From positions 1 through 64,000 of the forward strand of contig OX365941.1 of the NCBI GenBank assembly GCA_947243795.1: a stretch of 64,000 nucleotides of DNA, in the 5' to 3' direction. The position numbers and the translations under genes were made by a program. Of this stretch, positions 9,599 through 20,136 are shown piece after piece. The notes below the pieces were generated by a model. It was not told the DNA's origin. It did no database searches and was given only the letters and a program-made list of their open reading frames with translations. Position 1 is the first letter of the stretch, and each line of letters opens with the position of its first letter. Origin of the DNA: Saccharomyces uvarum. Taxonomy: Eukaryota > Ascomycota > Saccharomycetes > Saccharomycetales > Saccharomycetaceae.

Positions 9599-9928
9599 TG
9601 ACCATTTAAATTGTACGATGATCTTTGGGATTCCATTGTTTCTTAATGTTATAATATTACGTATATATATTATACTAGAGATTCTCCTCATGGATTTAGG
9701 AATCCGCAAAAAGGAATCTGCAATTTTGCATAATATTATAAATGATTATGTTCCTCTTTTTATATGTTATCATTCATTGACCCTATTACAATATCAATCC
9801 TTGCGCTTCAGCTTCCATTAATTTCGATGACAGCTTGAATCTTAATTTACTGGTCTTGTAATTTATGTCATCTTTTAACACCGTATATAATAGTAATAGA
9901 TGGACAATAGTTGAATCTTGTTCCAACA
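9599..9928 (-). mobile_element. Delta-like LTR, right member of the inverted pair
   Basis: On the minus strand it starts TGTTGGAACAAGATTC at 9928 and ends TGGTCA at 9599, 330 bases. It shares with 5667-5996 the variant internal segment and nearly every base (differences near the accgtcc/attgtcc and tgtgg/tgcgg positions). Both copies are followed at the 3' end by ATAAT and then diverge. Both 3' ends face the KHR1-like segment. Confidence 0.88.
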
Positions 9929-11525
9929 ATTTTTTGCTCTAAATCGTAAAACTTGTTATCATACAAATCTTCTCAAACAGGTAGCGCAGACCTGCATGTC
10001 CAATATCCATTAAAGCTTTTGGTGCGATTTTTACATTACTTCTATACCTTTATTGGTTTCACATTTGTTGAACATTAGTGAAACAGGAGTAAGCAGAGTC
10101 TCTTTGCACCCTATTCACATACCGAGTACTATCAAATCCCTTTCATGATATACATGTGTGGATGCCCTAAACAAAAAGCTGCTGCGCAGAGCTGGATTCT
10201 TCATTTTTCCCATGGGAAAAAGAACTCCAAGATGGCATCTGGTATTTTGTTGTTAAGGTTAGTACTGTTTCTCCGGAAACGCAAGCAAGTAACGTTCAGG
10301 CTTGTCAGTATGATTGAAAGTTATATACTTCTGGTCACCAAGATGAGATTTAGAGAAAGAACTCATATTAACAGAAGGTTCTACAAAGCTATTCGTACCT
10401 GGAATAACAGACATAACCAGCCATGCTAAGAAGCCCCAGTCAATTCAGGTCATTAAAGTCTTTTCTCGATGTTTTGAACCGCGGTTGCACTTAAATATAA
10501 GTGAAACTCTATGCTGGCCTCAAGATTGCATACTCCAAACTACCTCCAGTCTGCCTTGGCACCTTCATTTTTGACCTTGGGTTGGTAAATTAGTTTGTGT
10601 GTGTGTGTGTGTGCTAGTGGTTCTGTTCAAGTTGGTTGATACTGTGTAATCCATAAATTTCTTCTGACACATCGCTGGTCCTGTGGGGGGATGGGAATTG
10701 CCCATGACTAGTCATGACGTGGAAGCACGTTCAAAATGTGAAAATGCTCTTCCCTTTTTGCCGTATGTGGTCGCAGCAAAATACAGTCTACATTTTCAAA
10801 GATTGGAATAACCGCGACTATTGTATGTGTAATTTTTTCGCTTCAGCAAGAACTTTCGGTATGGCAGTTACAAAAACTAAAAAGGTGAATAACTGACCAG
10901 CAGACTCAATAAAGCTGTTGAACAAGCTATCATTCACCTAAGAATTTCCTCTCTAAATATAATTCATTTTCGCTGTCAAACTCTTCTTGCAGCTTCCCTT
11001 TTTAGTCATGATACCAGATATGAGAGAATGTGAAGCTTTCCACAGCGTCCTTAGTCTGTCTTTATTATTATAGAGCACATATTTTGTCACTGTATTTAAT
11101 ATGACACTTCACAAGTTAAAGGAGATTGATGATCACTACAACAACCTGGATATGCCCACAGATCGTCTCAACTGCAATGTCCGAAAGATATAGATTTGAA
11201 CCTAAAGTCAGCCTTGGAGTTTGAATGTATGGCTCTTGCTTTGCATTATCATACTCATGGTTGCTTTTTATTCCTAAAAATACACATCATTTTTCGAGCC
11301 TTTTTTTGTTCAAGACGTTACCCAATTAACCTCCTGAAGTAAATGTGGAAGTGTGGGAAATTGAACCATATTCTCTTGTTACGTTGGAGCTACTATATTA
11401 AACTCGGTAGTAAGAAATTTACCTAACAGGTTATGTTACACAATTATGTCAGACTTGTCTTTCTTTCAAGGGGGGAGGATAGAGAAGATAGATGATTATG
11501 TGCTCGAACGTGTGAACATTGATGT
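9929..11525. other. Long non-coding or degenerate stretch
   Basis: No intact gene is recognised. Between about 10145 and 10470 several short open stretches in shifting frames look like the remains of a coding sequence; the ATG ORF 10145-10429 (94 codons) is one of them, with no known motif. A short GT dinucleotide run lies near 10598-10613. The rest is AT-rich spacer. Confidence 0.4.
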
Positions 11526-11921
11526 ATGAATAATGGCCAAAGATCATCAATGGTCACGTATCTACCGTTGTACTACAGAAAACTCCATCAAAAGAAAAGA
11601 ATTATACAAACAAAAAAAGAGAAGAAAGACGCAGCTGTAACAACAAATATCACCTTGAACACCAAAACTCTTAAAAATTTCCGAAGCACTCTACCTCTAC
11701 CAACTTACCTCAAAGAAGGTGATAAACAGGATTTTTCACCTGGAGTTAGTACACTTCACTGTTCCCATTTAACTGTTTTCGACCGTTTAATGCAGGACCA
11801 TCATTTAAGGAACTTGTCTATACGCGATGTTAGTTTAATGAAGGCAGATGCGCTTATTCGCGATTTCATGAAAGCCCAAGATTTTCTATTCACATTGGCG
11901 GAGGGGGATCAAGGACACTAA
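11526..11921 (+). CDS. Orphan ORF, 131 residues, function unknown
   Basis: This ORF begins with ATG and is not a shadow of another gene. The N-terminal half is basic, with a KTKKEKKD-type lysine-rich stretch; the C-terminal half looks like two amphipathic helices (around LMQDHHLRNLSIRD and ADALIRDFMKAQ). No signal peptide, membrane segment or catalytic motif is seen. I recognise no family. It lies alone between the LTR segment and the GIT1-like gene. It could be a real lineage-specific gene, the surviving part of a larger gene, or chance; the low-complexity start argues for caution. Confidence 0.3.
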   Translation: MNNGQRSSMVTYLPLYYRKLHQKKRIIQTKKEKKDAAVTTNITLNTKTLKNFRSTLPLPTYLKEGDKQDFSPGVSTLHCSHLTVFDRLMQDHHLRNLSIRDVSLMKADALIRDFMKAQDFLFTLAEGDQGH

Positions 11922-13604
11922 CTCCTAGATTGCTCTATATAATCGCCACAAACATTTAGTGCGTTGTACTATTATATCAGGACACCCTTGGACGGATGAC
12001 ATAATATAATTGTATTACTTCATCCCACCGCCATACTACAGTATAATACGATATCAGATGCTCTTTTTAATTTTACCTTCCTTAAATCTCTTCTGAAACT
12101 CTTTGTTGTTGTTGACCGTTTCAGCACTTAACACAAATGAAAGTAACTTGCTTTCTTTGTCTCCTTCCATTGTTTCCTTGATTATATTCCTACACAAATC
12201 TGCTTATCTAACCGACACGAATGGTAGTTCAGTCCAAAAATAAAATATTATTATTAGCAATACAATTCTACATCTACTATCATATCTTCTTAGAAGTGCT
12301 GCAATCATGACTAAAGTAGTCTACGTTGTTGGAGTGTGAATTTTTTCACGTTTATTAAGTTTTTACGCACATGTTTAGAAGAAGTCGCATTAATTTACAT
12401 TGGACATTATACGGCGAAGTATTTTTTGCTCTTGTCTTCGTCTTTTGGTACTGAATTTAGCGGTTAGTGGGTGCCTAAGTTATTGGGGCACACTGCGGTT
12501 GGTTTTATGATTATTAATCTGTTTAATTCCATTAAATGTATGTAGTGGTAATTTAAGGTTCAAGTCAAGATGCAACAAATAATGACAGACTAGCCACTAA
12601 TCTTCACCTTAGTGTATACAGATTTTTTATTAGCATTTGTTCACAAAAATTGAGCAGCCAGTATGTGTTCACTTCCGTCAATATCAGTGAGCAAGAAGGA
12701 AAGCACGCAAAAGATAATTGTCAAACAACGCTCTACCTCCACCTATGATAACGGTTGAGAAAGAACAGAAAAACCAGAGAATATGAAGCTATCGGTTCAG
12801 AGAAGAATGACCTACCAACATTTTACGAAGTTTGCTTCCAACTGTTTATCAATGGCATGCCTCTATGATAAATAACACCCGCATACTATAGTACCGTGAT
12901 AATGATGAGCGAGTTGATAGCCCTTAATTGCATAAAATTTGGTAGTTACACAAAGACATCGCTGGGTGAACCAAAATTACAAGCCTCACGTTCCGCCAAG
13001 ATAATAGAAAAGCACGTGCATAGAGCTTTTGCCTATATTATGCTAGTATTAACTGCATTCCTTTGGTTTTTTGACAGTATCCACTATACTCCGAGTGTAC
13101 CGTGTGCCGCATGATCAATTTTTTGCGGCACCCACGTGGATTGTTAGCCAAGAAAGTGAAGAATCCAAAGAGAGCAGCACGTAGTAATAGCCGCATAAAA
13201 TGTTTTACCGACAGCAATTGTACTCTAATAGAATGATATAATTGGATTGCACAATCTTCATATTTCTGTTTGACGCCGCGTTCATTTCCATATGCATACA
13301 TCAACCTTATGAGGCCCCCCGCTTGGGATGTATTAATTACATAGACATCGGGCTAATCGTGTATTGTGTGGTGTGTTTTTTAGCTTTAGTTAAATTAGTC
13401 TAAAATGCAGTTACCTTAATTTATTTTGGTGAGGGGGGCCTTTTGAAAGAAAATACATTCATATAAATAAAAAAATTGATGGATATATAAAGCCAGTGGA
13501 TGTATTGGTAGCAGATGTTCATTGGAGTAGTACTTGTCTTCTTTTACAATTAAGTAACCAACCTCAAACGTTCATCTATAGTTGAAACATAAAAGTGTCG
13601 CGAA
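11922..13604. other. Upstream region of the GIT1-like gene
   Basis: About 1.7 kb without a recognisable gene. The right part is the promoter of the transporter at 13605 and carries two CACGTG boxes. Short ORFs at 12896-13114 (plus) and 13038-13304 (minus) show no product. A 9-base inverted pair (AGGCCCCCC near 13311, GGGGGGCCT near 13433) lies in the proximal promoter. Confidence 0.5.
13013..13138. promoter_or_regulatory. Two CACGTG boxes upstream of the GIT1-like gene
   Basis: CACGTG occurs at 13013-13018 and 13133-13138. On the minus strand the second reads CACGTGGG, the high-affinity Pho4 form. GIT1 of S. cerevisiae is known to respond to phosphate through Pho2/Pho4 and to inositol. The sites are about 590 and 470 bases upstream of the ATG, so a role is plausible but not shown. 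Confidence 0.45.
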
Positions 13605-15164
13605 ATGGAAGATAAAGACTCCTCTTTGATAAATGAGAAAGAATTGAACGAGAACACTAATCCTAGATTGATAAAATACGATGCCGAAGGTCGTGCTACT
13701 CGTAGTGACGCCTCTAAGAAAGAAAAATGGAGAAATATAGTTACGATTATTGCATCTGGTTTTGCTTTAATTAGTGATGGTTATGTGAATGGTTCAATGA
13801 GTATGTTAAATAAACTCTTTGTTATGGAATACGGAAAGACGAACTATAGTTCAAGAGTTTCAACAAGAGTTTCCAACGCGTCTTTAGTTGGTATTATTTT
13901 TGGTCAATTTTTTATGGGTATCGCTGCCGATTATTATAGTAGGAAATCGTGTATCCTTGTGGCTACAAGTATATTAGTTCTTGGTAGTGCTCTGTGTGCT
14001 GCTTCACATGGTACCACTGTACCTGGTATGTTTTGGATGTTAACAGTTATGAGAGGTTTGGTAGGTATCGGTGTTGGTGCAGAATATCCGACAAGTACAT
14101 TAAGTGCAAATGAGTCTGCTAATGAATATACTACAACCAATAGAGGCGGTATCCTGGTTATGGTAACAAATCTACCACTAGCCTTTGGTGGCCCATTTGC
14201 TTCAATTATTTTTTTAATTGTCTACAAAATCTGTTCAGGAACGAAACATTTGGAAGCTATTTGGAGAACTGTTTTTGCTCTCGGTTGCTTCTGGCCTTTG
14301 ACAGTGTTCTATTTTAGATGGAAGACTGCTACTACAGAAGTCTATGAAAAAGGTAGAATCAAAAAGAATATACCGTATTTTTTAGCATTAAAATTTTATT
14401 GGAAAAGGTTAATTGGTACATGTGGCACTTGGTTTATGTACGATTTTGTCACCTTTCCAAATGGTATTTTCAGTTCAACAATTATCAGTTCTGTTATTAA
14501 AGATCAGAATAATTTGGTAAAGGTTGCTGAGTGGAACTTGCTACTAGGAGTTCTAGCTGTACTGGGTGTTCCAATTGGTGCTTATTTGTCAGATCGTATT
14601 GGTCGTAAATATACATTAATTATTGGTTTCTCTGGATACATCGTCTTTGGCCTAATCATAGGTTGTGCGTACGACCAATTATCAAAAATCACTCCACTAT
14701 TTATTATCTTCTATGCGTTCATGAATATGTTAGGTAATGCCGGACCAGGTGATATGCTTGGTGTTATTAGCAGTGAATCGTCAGCAACAGCTGTTAGAGG
14801 TGTTTTCTATGGTATATCTGCTGTAACCGGTAAAATTGGTTCTGTAGTGGGTGTTGAATGTTTCCAACCAATTAGAGACAACTTGGGCGCAAGATGGACA
14901 TTTATTATTGCCGCAATTTGTGGTCTTGTTGGTGTTCTTATTACGATTTTCTTTGTTCCACATTCGCTCGAAAATGATTTAATGAAAGAAGACGTTGATT
15001 TTCATAATTACTTGGTATCCAATGGCTGGACTGGTAAGATGGGATTTGATGAGGTAGATGAAGAGTCTGTTGTTAAAACTTTTGAAGATGAAGGTAATAG
15101 TAGTGATTGTAATGAGAAGAAGAACACCGAGATAATTTCAGTCAAACAAATTAATCAAGATTAA
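13605..15164 (+). CDS. GIT1: Glycerophosphodiester (glycerophosphoinositol/choline) transporter, GIT1-like
   Basis: The 519-residue protein is close to S. cerevisiae Git1 (518 residues), a plasma-membrane major-facilitator permease that takes up glycerophosphoinositol and glycerophosphocholine with protons, supplying inositol and phosphate. About twelve hydrophobic segments are visible, starting near residue 46. The loop signature D-R-I-G-R-K lies in the second half and the N-terminal half has GVGAEYPTS, typical of phosphate:H+ symporters. The tails are hydrophilic, with a lysine/glutamate-rich N-terminus. The frame is intact from an ATG preceded by an A-rich leader. In S. cerevisiae the gene is subtelomeric on chromosome III right; here it lies on the XIV-left-like end beside a COS gene, which fits subtelomeric exchange. 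Confidence 0.92.
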   Translation: MEDKDSSLINEKELNENTNPRLIKYDAEGRATRSDASKKEKWRNIVTIIASGFALISDGYVNGSMSMLNKLFVMEYGKTNYSSRVSTRVSNASLVGIIFGQFFMGIAADYYSRKSCILVATSILVLGSALCAASHGTTVPGMFWMLTVMRGLVGIGVGAEYPTSTLSANESANEYTTTNRGGILVMVTNLPLAFGGPFASIIFLIVYKICSGTKHLEAIWRTVFALGCFWPLTVFYFRWKTATTEVYEKGRIKKNIPYFLALKFYWKRLIGTCGTWFMYDFVTFPNGIFSSTIISSVIKDQNNLVKVAEWNLLLGVLAVLGVPIGAYLSDRIGRKYTLIIGFSGYIVFGLIIGCAYDQLSKITPLFIIFYAFMNMLGNAGPGDMLGVISSESSATAVRGVFYGISAVTGKIGSVVGVECFQPIRDNLGARWTFIIAAICGLVGVLITIFFVPHSLENDLMKEDVDFHNYLVSNGWTGKMGFDEVDEESVVKTFEDEGNSSDCNEKKNTEIISVKQINQD

Positions 15165-15590
15165 ATTTCATATAGATTTTTTTCTCATACATAAACTCAA
15201 GATATTTTTGTTCAAGTAAATTTTAACTTATTATTTGTGCAACTTACTTGCGAAGTATACTTACTATTGAGGTATACTTATGATATCATAAAAATGACAA
15301 TATATATACAGCATACTTTTTTTTGTATTCTGAGCATTGCATGTTTTACAGAAATTACCTCAGGATTCGATTTTTAATTTTTATTTTTCGTATCATATTG
15401 CTTAACATGTTTTTTGCTATCTAAATGATGTTGATCTAGAAGTGATAAAAACCATATTATTGATTTTTCATATATATTTCTGTTGTTCTATTCTATATTC
15501 ATGATATAAAAGAACGATATTGAATTTCCAGAAGTATCATTATATACAAAAGTCGTTACTAAGTCTAACACGTTGACTTTTCTTATCACC
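15165..15590. other. 3' flank of the GIT1-like gene
   Basis: AT-rich spacer with poly-T and poly-A runs suitable for 3'-end formation. No gene is seen. Confidence 0.5.
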
Positions 15591-15850
15591 GCTTACTTTG
15601 CCGCCCAGCTTGCATGGCTTCAAGTGCGGCTGAACGGTTTTTCTCGGGTAGCACGTTCCGATATGATCATGTGACAGTCATGTGACCATATGCAACTAAG
15701 CATTACCCGGTTTCTAAAAGGCCTGAGAAACTCCGTCGGCACAACACATCACCCGGACGTGTGAAATTTTCAAACTCAGACAACGGAAGCCCGGCCGGGT
15801 ACGCTTGGCAGCTTCTTTTTGAAAACGACCCTATTCGGTGCTCTTTTGTT
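15591..15850 (+). repeat. COS-upstream repeat block (second copy)
   Basis: Matches 1744-1925 in the same orientation (see shared words there). It lies 240-500 bases upstream of the COS ATG and so is probably part of the conserved COS upstream sequence that travels with this gene family. Confidence 0.75.
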
Positions 15851-16088
15851 TAAAATTCCGCAGGAGTGCCCCCCCTTTGTGTGCCTGATGAGCCGGATCC
15901 GCCTAAAGGCGCTTAGCGTGGAACTCGAATTTGTTCCTGCTTATTGCTGACATATTTTTTCTTAATATTAGCTGAGCCATCAACTGCGCATAGTTTGCGC
16001 CAAGATTTGATTTCTCCAAAGTATATAAAACAGTCTACCAGGGGTTGTAAGTTCAAAAATAAACCTCCAGAACAACTCCATCACCAAT

Positions 16089-17228
16089 ATGGAAGACACC
16101 AAAATCGAAGATGAAAAGAGCGTAGGCTTATTATCGTCTAAATGTGTTGAATCCCAAAGTATCGCACTACCAAAAGACATCTTCAGAAATTCATTTACTT
16201 GGTACTGCTATCAGATTTACAAGTCCTTCGCATTTCATTTCTGGCTAATATTATGGTTGCCGCTCAGTGTTTGGTGGAAATTAGCCAGTGACTGGTTTTA
16301 TCCTTTCCTGACGTGCATGTTTATGTTTTTAGGGTTATGTTTTGCTCCTTTCATTCTAATGATATGTCGTAAACATGCCATTTCAAAACAATATACTCGG
16401 TTTTGCAAAGAAATCATTAAAAGTGCTCCAGGTACTGACTCCGAAGACTGGGAGTCTATTGTAATAAATCTTAACTCATACATGTATGAAAACAAACTTT
16501 GGAATAATAGGTACTTCTTTTTTGATGGTTGGAGTTGCCAACAATCATTTAGACTATGTATTCTAAATCCATTTTCCTTAAAAAAGGACAACGATGCAAA
16601 GGTCAAATCATTTAAGGAGTCTGTGCCATACATCGAAGAGGCTTTGAAGGTTTACTTTGGAAGGGTAGATGAACTATGGAAGCAGATCTGTTCTGAAAAG
16701 TCGTTGAGCGCCATTGGCTTCAAAGACACTCCACTTCCTAAGCAATCATACCGTTTTAAGGCTGTCTGGAGTTTCAAAACAACTATGAACCGCCGTTACT
16801 TTTTGACAGTAATCTTGCCTTTCTTATGCCATATTTTCCCTTCGCTGGAATTAGATACTTTCTTTCGTGTCTTGTATCTTGGTTCTACTTTCCTCTCACT
16901 GACAAAAAGTTACCAAGACTCAAGAGTTGCGCCAATGAAAATGGAAGACAAGATGCAATATCTCTTAACTATTATTAATGAGCAAGAAATACATGCTAGT
17001 GGATGGGATCAAATCGCAAAGAAAATGAATGTGTATCTGTTTGAACAGAAAGTCTACAGTAATAAAGAGTTTTTCTTTGACGGAATTGATTGTAAGAGGT
17101 TCTTTGACTGTAACTTTTCCAGTCTTTTATCTTCAAAAAAATCTGTGCCACCTTTGTTATTAAATGTTGAACTATGGCCATATATTAAGGAGGCGCAATT
17201 GGCCTGTGGCGATGAGTCTTCAGCGTAG
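16089..17228 (+). CDS. COS family (DUP380) membrane protein
   Basis: The 379-residue protein has the standard length of the COS family. COS proteins are endosomal/vacuolar membrane proteins; in S. cerevisiae they act in trans to help sort membrane cargo into multivesicular bodies for degradation. Two hydrophobic pairs are visible (about residues 40-95 and 235-275). The duplicated DUP-type segment with FFFDG occurs twice (near 139 and 325), as expected for DUP380. The ATG is preceded by an AC-rich leader and, further up, by the conserved COS-upstream block. S. cerevisiae has COS1 at this chromosome end, but sequence alone does not settle orthology within this recombining family, so no numbered symbol is given. 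Confidence 0.9.
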   Translation: MEDTKIEDEKSVGLLSSKCVESQSIALPKDIFRNSFTWYCYQIYKSFAFHFWLILWLPLSVWWKLASDWFYPFLTCMFMFLGLCFAPFILMICRKHAISKQYTRFCKEIIKSAPGTDSEDWESIVINLNSYMYENKLWNNRYFFFDGWSCQQSFRLCILNPFSLKKDNDAKVKSFKESVPYIEEALKVYFGRVDELWKQICSEKSLSAIGFKDTPLPKQSYRFKAVWSFKTTMNRRYFLTVILPFLCHIFPSLELDTFFRVLYLGSTFLSLTKSYQDSRVAPMKMEDKMQYLLTIINEQEIHASGWDQIAKKMNVYLFEQKVYSNKEFFFDGIDCKRFFDCNFSSLLSSKKSVPPLLLNVELWPYIKEAQLACGDESSA

Positions 17229-18792
17229 ATATTGATGTGTGCTTTTTGATTTAGAATTTGTATGGCTAAAAGATCTAAAAACATCAATTATTCTTTTGAT
17301 TCAAATGATAGGGGGAATATTTGTCAGAAAATGAGGCATGCTATCTATGGAAGCCATGTTATTCACAACTTTTTTCCAACAACTATACATAGTATTAATT
17401 GCGCCGACCTAAAAATGATCAAAAAGTGCTTCATTCTTTTCCAAATCAATCATTCTCTCTCATTTTTTCTCTTCTGATATTTCAGCAAAAAATTGAGGTG
17501 CAGTGATATTTCTATACGCCCAGGATTTCTTTTCTCTTTCCGTTTCGAATGAGTGGTACAATATTTATATTGATTACCCTAAAAGATGGGGCCAGACTTT
17601 TCCCTCAAAAATTTGGATATCTCTACTTCTTCTAGACTTAACTACAAAAGCTGTTGGGTTGGTAATCACTGCTGCTTATCAAGTAAAGGTGTTACAGTCT
17701 TACCAACACTAAATAATAAATAAAAACAGTACTTGTATTATACGTAATTTACTGCCCGGCTATGAAGGAAAATTTCCAAAATGTTATCAAAAGTTCAGAA
17801 AACAATGAAACATGTATTTACTATTATTAGAGAATTTAAAAAAATAATGAATCACTGAGGTAGTCGTACCGTGTATCCGGTTGCTCTAGTGACTAGAGAG
17901 TGCTGCATTTAATCTATGTAACTTACAAAATGATTCATAAGAGAGTTTTAGTAGATAAATAAAGGGCTAGTTTTTTGTTATTAAACAGAATAGGAATATT
18001 TTTCAATGTATGATATATATAAGTATTGTCAAATGTTTATTAAAAAAGAAAATTAGTGTCATTATGTTTCGGATGTCTCCGAAACTTGTCGACTGAAAAA
18101 AATATGGTTAAACACTTTTTCAACGAGAAACATTGAACAGAGAATATTGGAAAGACCTCACAAAGTAAATCTTTAACGATATTGCAACTTTCTAAATGAA
18201 ATGAAACTAAACACTAAAATCTGGTTTGCGTATGAAGTTGACCACAAGAACCGTTAGTCTGTTTCTGGCCAAGTCCTACCAAACGATCTAGTTCCAGATA
18301 CTGATATATAAGAACCTTGGAAAATATTACAGTTCGTTTTGCTTGTATATATTCTTAAGTGACTTTCGATCCATATGGCGTCACAAAGTAAGTAATACTG
18401 TCAAAATAGAAGATAAGCTAATAAGTATCTTTGACAATAACTGGATTTCTTTCCAATAGAAATCTGTTTATGTCAATTATGTTTTAAGTAAGATGAGAGC
18501 ATTGATTAACGACGAATCGCCGTGTTTGGAATAAATTGCAAAATTTAAACAGATAGCCTGATAGGTAACAAATAGTGCTGAGGTTTACAGTGTAATATGT
18601 AGTTGAGAATACAGAAGTGCCTTTTTGATAAAGTCGCTGAGAAGTTTTCGTATATAGATATGATCTGCTTTTTATGATTCAGCAGCCTCTGCACAAAATT
18701 TAAACTCGTCTTTTTCCTCAAAAATATAATACTAAATGAGTGAAATATTTATATTATTTTTCTCATTATCAGCATATTGATTGAGCTATAAA
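17229..18792. other. Spacer between COS and AAD14, no gene seen
   Basis: This is the junction between mosaic subtelomere and syntenic core. A frame open from GTG at 17503 to 17712 has no ATG and no recognised product; it might be a relic. A short palindrome CTCTAGTGACTAGAG lies near 17883. The SNZ2/SNO2/THI12 genes that I remember from this position in S. cerevisiae are not here. Confidence 0.55.
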
Positions 18793-19923
18793 CTAACCAT
18801 CTAAAACAATCCTGGCTGACATTGATGTAAAGGGAGGAACCTGCTTACTAATAGCTGGGTCCTGTCCAATAAAATTGGACGGAAATCCAATTTCAAAAGG
18901 AACGACGCTTTCTAGATGTTCTATCTGCTCTGGTGTCAGCTTAATACTTAAAGCTTCAATGTTCTGCTTGAGGTGCTCAATTTTACGTCCTCCGATCAAT
19001 GGAAAAACACTCTTCGCTTTGGAACGAACATAGGCAATAGCTGTAGCTGTAACAGACTCAGTACCATGCTCCTCAGCAACCTTTGACAATGCCTCACTCA
19101 TCTTGACCTCTGTCTCCGTCCGCTCGGAAATACCAGCAAAGGAACGCAAGCCCTCTCCACTCTTCTTCCTTTCTTCCATAGATTTTTTACTCTGGAATTT
19201 ACCACCACCCATTACATCCCATGGAGCAAGTGCCATGCCAAAGTGTCTTGCCATTGGAATAATATCACGTTCAAAGTCCCTATTCAACACATTCCATTTA
19301 CCTTGATAGATACTAAAAGGAGTTTTCCCGTGAGAAGTAGCATAGTAATTTGCTGCAGATACAATCCAGGCAGGTGTATCAGACACACCCAGATAGAGGA
19401 CCTTGCCTTGCTGTACAAGAATGTGTAAACTATCCATAACTTCTTCAATGGAAGTCATATGATCCCACCAGTGAATATAAAGAATGTCGATCCAATCAGT
19501 TTGCAATTTATGCAGAGAATCTCTGACACTCACATGCAAGCTACGCTTGCTATTACCACAGAAATTGGCACTTTTGCCCTTGCCTACGTCATACCACTTA
19601 TAATCTGTAGAAAACTTGGTAGCAATAACAATTTGGTCGCGCAACTTTCTTGACTTCATCCATTCGCCGATCCAGGCTTCCGACTGTTCATTCTGATAAG
19701 TATTTGCAGTATCAATAAAGTTTCCGCCTGCCTCGTAAAAGGCATCAAGTAGCTCAAAAGCGCGTTCCTTGTCCATTGAGCCCATGTATCCTGACCACGC
19801 ATCACCAATCGACATCCCGCCCAGGATTAGAGGAGAGACTTTAATACTAGCAGTTTTAGAGAGAACCCTTAAAAGGCCTAACTCAGTAGAAGGTTCAGGT
19901 GCAGGCTCAAACATACCAGACAT
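18793..19923 (-). CDS. AAD14: Aryl-alcohol dehydrogenase-like aldo-keto reductase
   Basis: The 376-residue protein matches S. cerevisiae Aad14 in length and position next to RPD3. The family comprises cytosolic NADP(H)-dependent aldo-keto reductases related to fungal aryl-alcohol dehydrogenases; the physiological substrate in yeast is uncertain. The catalytic tetrad is complete: Asp71 (IDTAN), Tyr76 (TYQNEQSE), Lys103 (ATKF) and His151 (HWWD). The cofactor-side motif IGGRKIEHL is present near the C-terminus. The ATG at 19923 gives family length; the frame also has a TTG two codons earlier. Unlike several AAD copies in laboratory strains, this one looks full length and intact. Yap1-type sites lie about 245 bases upstream. 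Confidence 0.93.
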   Translation of the reverse strand: MSGMFEPAPEPSTELGLLRVLSKTASIKVSPLILGGMSIGDAWSGYMGSMDKERAFELLDAFYEAGGNFIDTANTYQNEQSEAWIGEWMKSRKLRDQIVIATKFSTDYKWYDVGKGKSANFCGNSKRSLHVSVRDSLHKLQTDWIDILYIHWWDHMTSIEEVMDSLHILVQQGKVLYLGVSDTPAWIVSAANYYATSHGKTPFSIYQGKWNVLNRDFERDIIPMARHFGMALAPWDVMGGGKFQSKKSMEERKKSGEGLRSFAGISERTETEVKMSEALSKVAEEHGTESVTATAIAYVRSKAKSVFPLIGGRKIEHLKQNIEALSIKLTPEQIEHLESVVPFEIGFPSNFIGQDPAISKQVPPFTSMSARIVLDG

Positions 19924-20136
19924 ATCCAATAGTGATTATTTGCGGCGACAGAAAGTAGATTTAGCTAACAACTAAGCTGTTCCAATCGATTGGCTCGCCT
20001 AATGTTAAAGAGAAGAATGGAGAAGACAATTTAGCGTTGTGAATGTTATGTTACCGTTATATATGTGTCAAAATCGGTCCTCCTTAATTTTTCCTGTGTG
20101 TAAACAATGAAATTCGGCGACATATCTGTACGAAGT

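Noticed and set aside
4186-9928. A complete Ty element
   Set aside because: Only LTR sequences are present; no gag, integrase or reverse transcriptase coding sequence is visible between or beside them.
17503-17712. Frame of 69 codons with hydrophobic stretch (LLLLDLTTKAVGLV)
   Set aside because: Opens at GTG, no ATG, no recognisable family; kept only as a possible relic.
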